DNA of 64,000 nucleotides, from contig DDVX01000007.1 in assembly GCA_002345575.1 (NCBI GenBank), positions 1 to 64,000 on the forward strand, given 5' to 3'. This document shows positions 1-7,981 of this stretch, piece after piece (positions within the stretch are counted from its first letter, which is position 1; each line of letters begins with the position of its first letter). A program made the position numbers and the translations under genes. Origin of the DNA: Stutzerimonas stutzeri (GTDB taxonomy: Bacteria; Pseudomonadota; Gammaproteobacteria; Pseudomonadales; Pseudomonadaceae). The notes under the pieces were generated by a model. That model made no database searches. It saw only the letters and a list, made by a program, of their open reading frames with translations, and was not told the origin of the DNA.

Positions 1-121
1 TCTTCTTCAGAGTTTCCCTAATGGGTTTTAGACTCGTTTGGTGACATTGCGGCGGGCTCATCGCTGTGCTCGTTGCATCGTGCGATGGTTGCTCCTTGGC
101 GCGATTAATGATGTCACTTTT

Positions 122-151
122 AGGCTGCACCCTCGTTGGCAGCCTGTTTTA
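122..151 (+). terminator. Probable intrinsic terminator of an upstream gene
   Basis: A 7-bp GC-rich stem (AGGCTGC pairing with GCAGCCT, 10-base loop) is followed directly by GTTTTATT. This is the usual layout of a rho-independent terminator. It would end a plus-strand transcript entering from left of the window. The T-run is broken by an A, so strength is uncertain. Confidence 0.45.
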
Positions 152-155
152 TTCA

Positions 156-198
156 GGGTAGCGCCCGAGCTCGCTCTTTGTGCGAGCAGGCGCTACCC
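156..198. other. Large imperfect hairpin ahead of the DUF2790 gene
   Basis: GGGTAGCGCC (156-165) pairs perfectly with GGCGCTACCC (189-198). Inside it GCTCGC (169-174) pairs with GCGAGC (182-187), leaving a 7-base loop. No T-run follows, so it is not an obvious terminator. It ends 36 bases before the ATG at 235 and could be a structured 5' leader or a degenerate REP-type palindrome. Function unknown. Confidence 0.4.
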
Positions 199-234
199 GC
201 ACCCCTTCGATCATTCTGTACTGAGGGACCAAGC

Positions 235-471
235 ATGAAAAACTTCATATGGCTTGCCAGTCTGGCCATTGCCGCACCACTGGCCAACGCTGAACCTCAG
301 GGCTCGACTTATGAGTACGGTGATCAGCTCGATATCGCCAAAGTCGTGTCACTGGACGTTCCTACAGGTGGTTGCAACGTGGTCGAAGCCACAATGACCT
401 ACCTTGACTCGAACGGCGAAACACACGCCATGCGTTACCTGCGCCAAGGCGCGGACTGCCACGACTACTGA
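235..471 (+). CDS. DUF2790 family exported small protein
   Basis: The 78-residue product starts with a clear signal peptide (Lys-Asn, then a hydrophobic stretch ending near Ala-Asn-Ala at about residue 19), so it is expected in the periplasm. The mature part carries the pattern I associate with DUF2790: YGDQLDIAKVVSLD, then GGCNVVEA, then an ending in RYLRQGADCHDY. Two cysteines could form a disulfide. DUF2790 proteins are common in Pseudomonas, often in several copies near metal or stress genes, and have no established biochemical role. The frame stays open upstream, but only the ATG at 235 places the signal peptide at the N-terminus. Confidence 0.85.
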   Translation: MKNFIWLASLAIAAPLANAEPQGSTYEYGDQLDIAKVVSLDVPTGGCNVVEATMTYLDSNGETHAMRYLRQGADCHDY

Positions 472-525
472 TAGGCTCAGCGGTAAGGCTTTAAGTCTCC
501 CTAATCGGTCGGCGCTAGCGCCCCG

Positions 526-822
526 CTACTCCAGCGTACCGGGATCGGACCCCGGATCGTTCGGCCCGCCCGGGCTGGAATGACGATCTGGCGCAGGGGC
601 CGGGTCATTCTCTTCAGGCATCGCCTCCACTGGGCGGCCGTCTTCGGTCACCAGACGTCCCTCCCTGTCGCGTTCGGTCTCAAGAGTCTCCTGGGGCGTC
701 GGATTGCCCATGTTGCTCGGCTGTGAACCGCCCTTTTCCTCTGGTGTGCCCGCCGGCCATTGAGCGAAGGCAGCGGGCGCAGCCAACAGACATGTAAACG
801 CCACTATCTTGAAACTGTTCAT
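526..822 (-). CDS. Small secreted low-complexity protein, unknown function
   Basis: This 98-residue protein has a signal peptide (MNSFKIVAFTCLLAAPAAFA, cleavage near residue 20). The mature chain is rich in Pro, Gly, Glu and Asp with no predicted fold, ending in GGPNDPGSDPGTLE. The ATG is preceded by a strong ribosome site (GAGGAGG, spacing about 4). I do not recognise a family. Its acidic, disordered composition suggests a periplasmic protein of no enzymatic role. It stands alone on the minus strand between two plus-strand genes. Confidence 0.6.
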   Translation of the reverse strand: MNSFKIVAFTCLLAAPAAFAQWPAGTPEEKGGSQPSNMGNPTPQETLETERDREGRLVTEDGRPVEAMPEENDPAPAPDRHSSPGGPNDPGSDPGTLE

Positions 823-930
823 GCAACCTCCTCGGTAGACGCCATGGCGCCAGACGGTGGTTTACAACAGGTAAAGCCCTGCTAGCGTTCTAAGAAACTG
901 ATTTTACCCGCGCCTGCACACGGTGAGAGG

Positions 931-1212
931 ATGGCTATGGCTATGGCTACGCGCCTACCCTTGTTGATGATCGAAAGCATCCTTCGCGACCATCTACATC
1001 CATATCACTGCGATTGCCATGCGCAGGAGGACAGCCACATCACCGTACGCCTGTATAAAGAGCACCTCGATGAAGGGCTAACAGTTTTCGGCATCACCGA
1101 CGAGCAGTGTCGTGATACCGAAAACCTGCTGCGGCTCGCTCAGGAATTGCGTTTCGAGATCTACGCAACGCGTGGCGGCTCAAAGAGTTCATCCAAGTTC
1201 AAGGACCTTTAA
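931..1212 (+). CDS. DUF1652 family protein
   Basis: The 93-residue product has the N-terminal pattern LLMIESILRDHLHPYHCDC and a following strand-rich segment (DSHITVRLY..., LTVFGITDEQC), which I match to DUF1652, a Pseudomonas-restricted family of unknown function. The CDC motif and the single later Cys are the only obvious functional residues. The gene opens with ATGGCT repeated three times in frame, so starts at 931, 937 and 943 are all possible; GAGAGG just upstream favours the first. It ends 3 bases before the stop of the convergent DUF892 gene. Confidence 0.7.
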   Translation: MAMAMATRLPLLMIESILRDHLHPYHCDCHAQEDSHITVRLYKEHLDEGLTVFGITDEQCRDTENLLRLAQELRFEIYATRGGSKSSSKFKDL

Positions 1213-1215
1213 TAA

Positions 1216-1746
1216 TCACCGTTTGGCTTCCACCCCAGGCTCCTGTGCCCGAGTCAAATATGCCTGGGTCAGCTCTGCAAGATGGCTGCGTATCCATTCA
1301 GCCATGGCGACTTCTTCAGCCAGGATACGAGTGCAGATTTCCTCGGTCTGGGTATCGCCAACAGCCTTGGCAGCCGCGATCAAGATCTCGTAGGAAGCGA
1401 TTTCTAGATTCTCGAAGACGTAGCCCATCATGGCGCCCTTGACGACCTCGTCGTTGACCATCATCCCGCCCATGGCCTGCCCCATCGCCATCATCTTACC
1501 GCCCAGATCCTTGAGTCCCGAATGGGATTTATCGTAGCGCTGCAGGCAGCTTTCGATGAGCCTGGACTGGTTCTGGGTTTCCTGAATGTGTTGCTCGATA
1601 CGTGCTTTCAGCTCCGGGTAATGCTCGATACGACTGGCCTGCTTGGTGAGCATCGTCTCGGCCTGAGCCTCCATGGCGTGAGCATCTCGTAGCCACTCGA
1701 TCAGGCGTTCGACTCGAGTGTCGTTGCCGGTTTGTGCGCTTTGCAT
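1216..1746 (-). CDS. Ferritin-like DUF892 (YciE/YciF-type) protein
   Basis: A 176-residue all-helical protein. Long helices contain spaced Glu/His residues (DAHAMEAQAETM, EHYPELKARIEQHIQETQNQ, ENLEIASYEIL, ILAEEVAMAEWI), the pattern of the DUF892 ferritin-like four-helix bundle with a probable di-metal site. Members are stress-induced in many proteobacteria, but their reaction is not settled. The frame runs open further upstream to 1941; I chose the ATG at 1746 because it has an excellent ribosome site (GGAGG, 7 bases upstream) and begins the conserved domain. A Met/Gly-rich loop (GGKMMAMGQAMGGMM) lies near the middle. Confidence 0.8.
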   Translation of the reverse strand: MQSAQTGNDTRVERLIEWLRDAHAMEAQAETMLTKQASRIEHYPELKARIEQHIQETQNQSRLIESCLQRYDKSHSGLKDLGGKMMAMGQAMGGMMVNDEVVKGAMMGYVFENLEIASYEILIAAAKAVGDTQTEEICTRILAEEVAMAEWIRSHLAELTQAYLTRAQEPGVEAKR

Positions 1747-1834
1747 GTGCTTTCCTCCAGGTTTGGCTTGCGTCCTTTTGTGAAAGAAGCTGTCCAGCAG
1801 AGTTCCATGAACCCGACTGGCTGCACACCCGCAC

Positions 1835-2335
1835 TCACCGAGTGCGGCGCAGCTTTTCCGTGAGCTGAGCATGGCGTTCCGGCAGGCATTCCAACGCGTA
1901 ACGTGCGGCCTGCTTGCGAATCGATACTCGATCCCCGTCAAACTTCCGCGTTTCGCTGATACATACCTGACGCCCGCCCTCTTTCAGGGCAAAGGCGTAG
2001 CACTGGGTGCCGCCCTGATCTTCCTCGCTATCGTCTGCAACGCCCGTATTGGCAATTGCAAGATGTGCCTCACTGGCGTTCAGCGCACCGAGTGCCATTT
2101 CGCTCGCAACCTCCTCACTGGTGAGGCCAAAGGTCTCAATGGTGTCCGGGTTTACGTTGAGCAGCCGCTGCTTGGCGCTGGGTGAATACACCACGAACGC
2201 GCTGTCCAGCACCTGTCCGCAACCGGGGATATCCCCCAGCAGGGATGCGATCAATCCGCAGGTACAGGATTCGGCTGTCGTCAGGGTAATTCCGCTGTCA
2301 CGTAGAAAGTGCACGATATCGGCAAGGTCTCGCAT
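1835..2335 (-). CDS. pncC: Nicotinamide-nucleotide amidohydrolase PncC (CinA C-terminal domain)
   Basis: The 166-residue protein is a stand-alone CinA C-terminal domain. It shows TTAESCTCGLIASLLGDIPG near residues 19-38, with the conserved Ser/Cys segment, and IANTGVADD, a variant of the family's GIAGP-type loop. PncC deamidates NMN to nicotinic acid mononucleotide in pyridine-nucleotide salvage; the domain is cytoplasmic. Length matches the stand-alone family (about 160-165). A CAGGA ribosome site precedes the ATG. The canonical glycine/proline loop is altered here (NTGVADDSEED), so this could be a divergent paralogue rather than the main PncC. Confidence 0.8.
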   Translation of the reverse strand: MRDLADIVHFLRDSGITLTTAESCTCGLIASLLGDIPGCGQVLDSAFVVYSPSAKQRLLNVNPDTIETFGLTSEEVASEMALGALNASEAHLAIANTGVADDSEEDQGGTQCYAFALKEGGRQVCISETRKFDGDRVSIRKQAARYALECLPERHAQLTEKLRRTR

Positions 2336-2607
2336 GTCCTGGCTCCGCTGAAACGCCCGTGTGGCTTAGTTTTCGGAGCAAACAGGAGTGAGCAAAGTTC
2401 CACGGTGTGTTTCGTCAGACAAGGAGAACCAATTCACAGTCCCCCGGTCTCTCAGAAGGTGGAGACGCAGAAGCTCTACGTCGCATACCAAAGCTGTTTC
2501 GTCTCGTCGTGCTCATTGGTTACAGCGCCACAAAATGGCCGCTGTGTTGTAGGAACGTGCCTGTAACCGGCCTGGCTACAATCCACGCCGCTGGGAAAAG
2601 TATTTAT

Positions 2608-4152
2608 ATGAGTATTGCTGCTGTCGAGAATGCGTCCGTTTCAGCGGAAGTCGCCAAGCGCCCAACGTCGGGGCGCCCCGTGCTGGAGCTACGCAGCACG
2701 CGCGAGCAAAAGAAGAAGATTCTGTTCGTTACCTCCGAGCTTACCGGCCTGATCAAGACCGGTGGGCTCGCCGACGTGTCCGCGGCCCTGCCCCGCGCCC
2801 TGGGTGCACTGCATGATGTGCGTGTGCTGATTCCTGGCTACTCGCAGGTCATGCAATGCGGCCTGCCGATTCGCGTGGTAGGTAGCGTCGTTTCCCATGG
2901 CGAGCTTCCGGCTTGCCGGATCGGCCGGCTCGACATGCCCGATGGCCTGATCATTTATGTACTGATCTGCCCTGAACTCTACGAGCGCGACGGTTTGCCT
3001 TACGGCGATGAGCACGGTCAGGACTGGCCGGACAATCCCCTGCGTTTCGCGCGGCTGTGCATGGCGGCGGCAGATATTGCTGCAGGCTCCGCTCGCTTGC
3101 GCTGGTGTCCCGAGCTCGTACATGCCCACGACTGGCCGACCGGCCTGACGCCTGCCTACATGCACTGGCGCGGCCTCGCCACGCCCAGCATCTTCACCAT
3201 TCATAACCTGGCCTACCAGGGCAATATCAGCATGCAGTTGCGGCGCCGGCTGTGCATTCCCCTGGAGGCGTGCGGGCCGGAGCGCATGGAGTTCTACGGC
3301 TCGCTGTCCCTGCTCAAGGCCGGCATCGCCTATGCCGACCATGTCACCACCGTCAGCGCCACCTATGCGCGGGAAATCACCACGCCGGAGTTTGGTTGCG
3401 GGCTGGATGGCTTTCTTGCGATGAAAGCGCGCCAAGGCCTGCTCAGCGGACTGCTCAATGGCATCGACGAGAGCTGGGACCCGCAAAGCTGCACGCACCT
3501 GATCAGCCCATTCGGACCAGGCGACTGGGGCGGTAAGCGCGCCAACGCGGCGCATGTTCGTGACCTGTTTGGTCTTGAACCGAGCGAACGGCCTCTGTTT
3601 GCGGTCGTCTCGCGTCTGGCACAGCAAAAAGGCATCGATCTGAGCATCGAAGTCGCCGAAACCATCGTTGCCCATGGCGGCCAGCTGGCAATCCTTGGCC
3701 GTGGCGAGCCAGCGCTGGAAGAGCAGGTTCAACGCCTGGCGGAACGTTACCCCGGTCGCGTGGGTGCCCATGTCGGCTTCAATGAAACCGACGCCCGCAG
3801 GCTGTTCGCCGGCAGTGATTTTCTGCTGATGCCGTCGCGCTACGAGCCCTGTGGTTTGAGCCAGATGTATGCACAACGCTTCGCTTCGCTACCCATTGCT
3901 CATCGCACCGGTGGTCTGGCCGACAGTATCGATGACGGTGTAACCGGCTTTCTGTTCGATACGCCAGACGTAGAGAGCTATCGCCATGCCGTGGAGCGTG
4001 CCCTGGCCGTATTCGACAGGCCACACCTGCTGGAAGCCATGCGCTGCCGCGCGATGAGTGCCGGTTTCTTTTGGAGCCATGCGGTCGAGCCGTATTACCA
4101 GCTGTATCAACGCTTGCTGCGTCAGCGGAGTGAAGCCAGCGTCGCCATCTGA
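2608..4152 (+). CDS. glgA: Glycogen synthase GlgA (ADP-glucose type)
   Basis: A 514-residue GT5 glycogen synthase, transferring glucose from ADP-glucose to the non-reducing end of alpha-1,4-glucan. The N-terminal Rossmann half has the nucleotide-sugar motif KTGG (residues 50-53) after KKILFVTSE. The C-terminal half has the retaining-GT motif SRYEPCGLSQMYA, with its Glu, and a TGGLADS loop. It carries about 35 extra N-terminal residues relative to the E. coli enzyme. The frame is open upstream to 2407; the ATG at 2608 is the most plausible start, although its ribosome site is weak. It opens the alpha-glucan/trehalose operon that runs to glgX. Confidence 0.92.
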   Translation: MSIAAVENASVSAEVAKRPTSGRPVLELRSTREQKKKILFVTSELTGLIKTGGLADVSAALPRALGALHDVRVLIPGYSQVMQCGLPIRVVGSVVSHGELPACRIGRLDMPDGLIIYVLICPELYERDGLPYGDEHGQDWPDNPLRFARLCMAAADIAAGSARLRWCPELVHAHDWPTGLTPAYMHWRGLATPSIFTIHNLAYQGNISMQLRRRLCIPLEACGPERMEFYGSLSLLKAGIAYADHVTTVSATYAREITTPEFGCGLDGFLAMKARQGLLSGLLNGIDESWDPQSCTHLISPFGPGDWGGKRANAAHVRDLFGLEPSERPLFAVVSRLAQQKGIDLSIEVAETIVAHGGQLAILGRGEPALEEQVQRLAERYPGRVGAHVGFNETDARRLFAGSDFLLMPSRYEPCGLSQMYAQRFASLPIAHRTGGLADSIDDGVTGFLFDTPDVESYRHAVERALAVFDRPHLLEAMRCRAMSAGFFWSHAVEPYYQLYQRLLRQRSEASVAI

Positions 4153-4173
4153 CCATTATCACGGGAGTAATCC

Positions 4174-5910
4174 ATGCAGCACGGTCCACTTCTTCTGGAT
4201 GATTCCCATACCCGCTTCCGCCTCTGGGCCCCCGATGCCGAACGGGTCAGCCTACTGCTTGAAAACGCTGCTGCCCTGCCCATGCAGCGTCTTGAGAACG
4301 GTTGGTACAGTCTGGATGCCGAAGCCGGCGCGGGTGCAACCTATCGCTTCCTGATCGATGACGAGCTGCAAGTACCGGACCCTGCAGCTAGAGCTCAGCA
4401 AGGCGACATTCACGGGCCCAGTCTGGTCGTCGATCAACACGCCTATGTATGGCGCAACGATCAATGGCGTGGTCGCCCCTGGCACGAAACCGTGCTCTAC
4501 GAGCTGCATGTGGGCGCCTGTGGTGGGTATGCACAGATCGAACAGCGCCTCGCCGGGTTGGCAAAGCTTGGGGTGACGGCCATCGAACTGATGCCGCTGG
4601 CGGAATTTCCCGGTTCTCGCAATTGGGGCTACGACGGCGTGCTGCCCTACGCGCCGGAAGCTTCTTACGGCAGCCCTGAAGCCCTCAAACGGCTGATTGA
4701 TGCTGCCCATGATCACGGCCTGATGGTGTTTCTCGATGTGGTCTACAACCACTTTGGGCCGGACGGCAATTATCTGGGCCGCTACGCCAAGCACTTCTTT
4801 CGTCACGACCAGCAAACCCCCTGGGGCGATGCCATCGACTTCCGCCGGCGAGAGGTGCGCGACTTCTTTATCGACAGCGCGCTGATGTGGCTCAACGAGT
4901 ACCGTTTCGATGGCCTGCGCCTGGATGCCGTACACGCCATAACCGACCGTGGTTTCCTTACCGAACTGGCCGGCCGCGTGCATGGCGAGACAGAGCCGGG
5001 CCGCCATGTGCATCTGGTTCTGGAAAACGAGGACAACCGCGTCAGCCTGCTTGAGCATGACTTCACCGCCCAGTGGAACGACGACGGCCATAACGTGCTG
5101 CACAGTCTGCTTACCGGAGAGAGCCAGGGTTACTACGCAGACTTTCACCAGGACTCCACCACCAAGTTGGTGCGCTTCCTCGGTGAAGGTTTTATCTACC
5201 AGGGGCAGCAGGACCGGCGCGGGCATACGCGGGGAGAACCCAGCAAGCACCTCTCCCCCACCTCATTTGTGCTCTTTCTGCAGAATCACGATCAGATTGG
5301 CAATCGAGCCTTCGGTGAGCGCCTGATCAATCTGGCAGAACCCGAAGCCCTGCGTGCTGCAACTGCCCTCCTGCTGCTCTCCCCCATGATTCCGCTGCTT
5401 TTCATGGGCGAGGAATGGGGCGCGCGCGAGCCCTTCCTGTTCTTCACCGACCACCACGGCGAACTGGCCGATGCTGTGCGTGAAGGTCGTCGAGGTGAGT
5501 TCGCCGAGTTCGCGGAATTTGCCGACGAGGCCATCCGCGCGCGCATTCCCGATCCGAACGCCGAGACGACCTTCGAGGCTTCCCGACCGGATGTGAATAA
5601 GGTCGACGAGGCCTGGGCCAGCCTTTACCGCCAGCTGCTGGAGATTCGGCACCGGGAAGTCATCCCCCGCCTGCATGGATCAACATTTCTTGGCGCGGTT
5701 GCGCTCGGCGAAGCCGCAGCCCTGGCGCACTGGCGCCTGGGGGACGGTAGCCGATTGCGTCTGGAGCTCAACCTGGGCATGCAGCCAGTGGAGCTGATGC
5801 ATGCCCCCTCTGAAGCACGCCTGCTTTACGAGAGCCGCGAATGCGCCAGAGGCGCAGACAGCCTGCCTTCCCACACCGCCAGAATCTTCCTGGAAGACGT
5901 TCATGAATGA
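4174..5910 (+). CDS. treZ: Malto-oligosyltrehalose trehalohydrolase TreZ
   Basis: A 578-residue GH13 enzyme that cleaves trehalose from maltooligosyl-trehalose made by TreY. An N-terminal CBM48-type beta domain (FRLWAPDAERV) is followed by the barrel, with DVVYNHFGPDGNY, the nucleophile region DGLRLDAVHAI near residue 250, the acid in LENEDNR near 284 and the third carboxylate in FLQNHDQIGNR. That set separates TreZ from branching enzyme. A good ribosome site (GGGAG) precedes the ATG, 21 bases after the glgA stop. Its last codons overlap the start of malQ by 8 bases, implying coupled translation. Confidence 0.92.
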   Translation: MQHGPLLLDDSHTRFRLWAPDAERVSLLLENAAALPMQRLENGWYSLDAEAGAGATYRFLIDDELQVPDPAARAQQGDIHGPSLVVDQHAYVWRNDQWRGRPWHETVLYELHVGACGGYAQIEQRLAGLAKLGVTAIELMPLAEFPGSRNWGYDGVLPYAPEASYGSPEALKRLIDAAHDHGLMVFLDVVYNHFGPDGNYLGRYAKHFFRHDQQTPWGDAIDFRRREVRDFFIDSALMWLNEYRFDGLRLDAVHAITDRGFLTELAGRVHGETEPGRHVHLVLENEDNRVSLLEHDFTAQWNDDGHNVLHSLLTGESQGYYADFHQDSTTKLVRFLGEGFIYQGQQDRRGHTRGEPSKHLSPTSFVLFLQNHDQIGNRAFGERLINLAEPEALRAATALLLLSPMIPLLFMGEEWGAREPFLFFTDHHGELADAVREGRRGEFAEFAEFADEAIRARIPDPNAETTFEASRPDVNKVDEAWASLYRQLLEIRHREVIPRLHGSTFLGAVALGEAAALAHWRLGDGSRLRLELNLGMQPVELMHAPSEARLLYESRECARGADSLPSHTARIFLEDVHE

Positions 5911-7981
5911 AGCACGCCTGAAGCGCCTGGCCGAAGCGGCAGGATTGTCTATCGACTGGATTGATGCCGACGGTCGCGAGCAGCAAGTGGCGCCCAACGT
6001 TCTGCGAGCCGTATTGCACGAGCTGGGACTGGACGCCGACAGCGATGAAGCAGTAGAGCGCAGCCTGGAAAAACTCCATCTCGATGGCGGTGCCGATGGC
6101 CTGCCGCCTCTACTGACCCTGGATCAAGGCGACGCCCTGGATATGTCGCCTTATTGTAGACCCGGCGAACGCTACAGCGTGGAACTGGAAAGCGGCGAAC
6201 AGCGAGACGGCCACCTAGACAAGCAAGCGCGCCTGGCACCCATCGACACGCCTGGCTATCACCGCCTGCGCATTGCCGGCCACCAACTGACGCTTGCGGT
6301 GGCACCGCCGGCTTGCCCCAGCGTAGCGGACATAGCAGGCCCTGGTGCCTGGGGCCTGACGGTTCAGCTATATGGCCTGCGCCGCGAAGGCGATGGCGGC
6401 ATGGGTGACACCCTGGCGTTGGAAGCCTTTGCCCGCAACGCCGCTGCACATGGGGCCAATGCGCTGGGCATCAGCCCGATTCATGCCATGTTCGCCGCTA
6501 ATCACCATCAGTACAGCCCCTATTCGCCCTCCAGTCGCCTGTTCTTCAATAGCCTGCACGCATCCCCTGAAGCGATCCTGGGCGATGCGCCAGTGCGCAT
6601 GGCCATCGAAATCTGCGGACTTGAGGATGAGCTGCGACGTCTGGAACATCTGGACCTGATCGACCGCCCTGCTGTCAGCCAGTCTCGTCAGCGACTACTA
6701 CGTCAACTGTTCGAAGATTTCTGCAAAGGCGGCAATGCCCAGCAGGCGGATTTCGACAGTTTCCGGGCCGCTGGCGGGCAGGCTCTGGAAAACCACTGCC
6801 GCTTTGAAGTCCTGCACGCCGCCCTCCTCGATTCCAATGGACACCCGCAGCACTGGCGCGACTGGCCCGAGCAGTACCGCAACCCGAACGGCGCCGAAGT
6901 TGATCGCTTTGCCCAGGAACATGCTCACGAAGTCAGCTACCACGCCTTTTGTCAGTGGCTGACCGCACGGGGTCTGGAACGCGCGCACATTGCCGCCGGC
7001 AGCGCCGGAATGAAGATCGGTCTTATCAGTGACTTGGCAGTAGGTGCCGATAGTGGGGGCAGCCAAGCGTGGAGTCGTCAGGAAGAAGTGCTGGCTACGC
7101 TAAGCGTCGGCGCCCCGCCGGACATTCTCAATCGCGCCGGGCAAAACTGGGGGATCTGCGCATTCTCGCCCTGGGGTTTAAAAGCCAACGGCTATCGGGC
7201 CTTTATCGAGATGGTGCGTGCCAATCTCGCCCATGCTGGCGGCATGCGGATAGATCATGTCATGGGGCTGATGCGCTTGTGGGTTATCCCCGCAGGCGAA
7301 GGTCCTGAGAGCGGCGCCTATCTCAACTACCCGTTCGACGATCTGCTACGGCTGCTGACCCTCGAAGCCTCACGTCACAACGCAGTGATTCTCGGCGAAG
7401 ACTTGGGCACGGTGCCAGAAGGCCTGCGGGAGAAGCTTGCCGCACGCAATATCCTTGGCATGCGGGTGCTGCTGTTCGAGCAGGACGAAGCTCGCTTCAC
7501 ACCGCCTTCCCAGTGGTCCGCTGAAGCATTGGCGACCACCACAACCCACGATCTGCCCACGCTCGCTGGCTGGTGGCAAGGGCGCGATATCGACTGGCGC
7601 ATCCGCTCCGGCCAGGGCGCTGAAGAGGATCGCCAGCAGCAACTTGCCGAGCGTGAGCGTGAACGCCGCGGCCTGGACGCCGCACTGCATCCCTACGCAG
7701 GCGAAACCTCCAGCAAGCCGCTTGACGTTGAAAACGCTATCCAGGCCAGCGCCTGCTTTATCGGGCATACGCCCGCGCCGCTGGTGTTGCTGCCTCTGGA
7801 AGACGCGTTGGCACTGGAAGAACAACCCAACCTGCCGGGCACCGTCGACGGCCATCCTAATTGGCGACGGCGCTATCCCGGTAATAGCGCCGACCTGCTC
7901 GACCACCCTGACAGTATCCGCCGGCTGCAATGTCTGGCTAGCGCACGGGGCACCCTGCGTGCTGGAGAACCACAAGAATGA
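5903..7981 (+). CDS. malQ: 4-alpha-glucanotransferase MalQ (amylomaltase)
   Basis: A 692-residue GH77 disproportionating enzyme that transfers glucan segments between maltodextrins. Visible signatures are MRIDHVMGLMRLWVIPAG (nucleophile Asp near residue 450), VILGEDLGTVPEGL (acid Glu near 498) and TTTHDLPTLAGWW near 545, plus the N-terminal extension usual for proteobacterial MalQ. The ATG at 5903 lies inside the end of treZ and gives the usual N-terminus (MNEARLKRLAEAAGL); a longer in-frame start would run far into treZ. In this operon it likely rebuilds or shortens the linear glucans used by TreY and released by GlgX. Confidence 0.92.
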   Translation: MNEARLKRLAEAAGLSIDWIDADGREQQVAPNVLRAVLHELGLDADSDEAVERSLEKLHLDGGADGLPPLLTLDQGDALDMSPYCRPGERYSVELESGEQRDGHLDKQARLAPIDTPGYHRLRIAGHQLTLAVAPPACPSVADIAGPGAWGLTVQLYGLRREGDGGMGDTLALEAFARNAAAHGANALGISPIHAMFAANHHQYSPYSPSSRLFFNSLHASPEAILGDAPVRMAIEICGLEDELRRLEHLDLIDRPAVSQSRQRLLRQLFEDFCKGGNAQQADFDSFRAAGGQALENHCRFEVLHAALLDSNGHPQHWRDWPEQYRNPNGAEVDRFAQEHAHEVSYHAFCQWLTARGLERAHIAAGSAGMKIGLISDLAVGADSGGSQAWSRQEEVLATLSVGAPPDILNRAGQNWGICAFSPWGLKANGYRAFIEMVRANLAHAGGMRIDHVMGLMRLWVIPAGEGPESGAYLNYPFDDLLRLLTLEASRHNAVILGEDLGTVPEGLREKLAARNILGMRVLLFEQDEARFTPPSQWSAEALATTTTHDLPTLAGWWQGRDIDWRIRSGQGAEEDRQQQLAERERERRGLDAALHPYAGETSSKPLDVENAIQASACFIGHTPAPLVLLPLEDALALEEQPNLPGTVDGHPNWRRRYPGNSADLLDHPDSIRRLQCLASARGTLRAGEPQE

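Noticed and set aside
38..238. 66-codon open frame at the left edge
   Set aside because: It spans the terminator and hairpin structures and overlaps the DUF2790 start; composition is not protein-like.
2407..2607. 67-codon N-terminal extension of glgA
   Set aside because: The extension is Cys/Arg-rich and unlike any GlgA; the ATG at 2608 gives a family-like start.
2689..3876. Long open frame antisense to glgA (395 codons, minus)
   Set aside because: It lies fully opposite a clearly conserved enzyme gene, has no family resemblance, and is expected from GC-rich codon bias.
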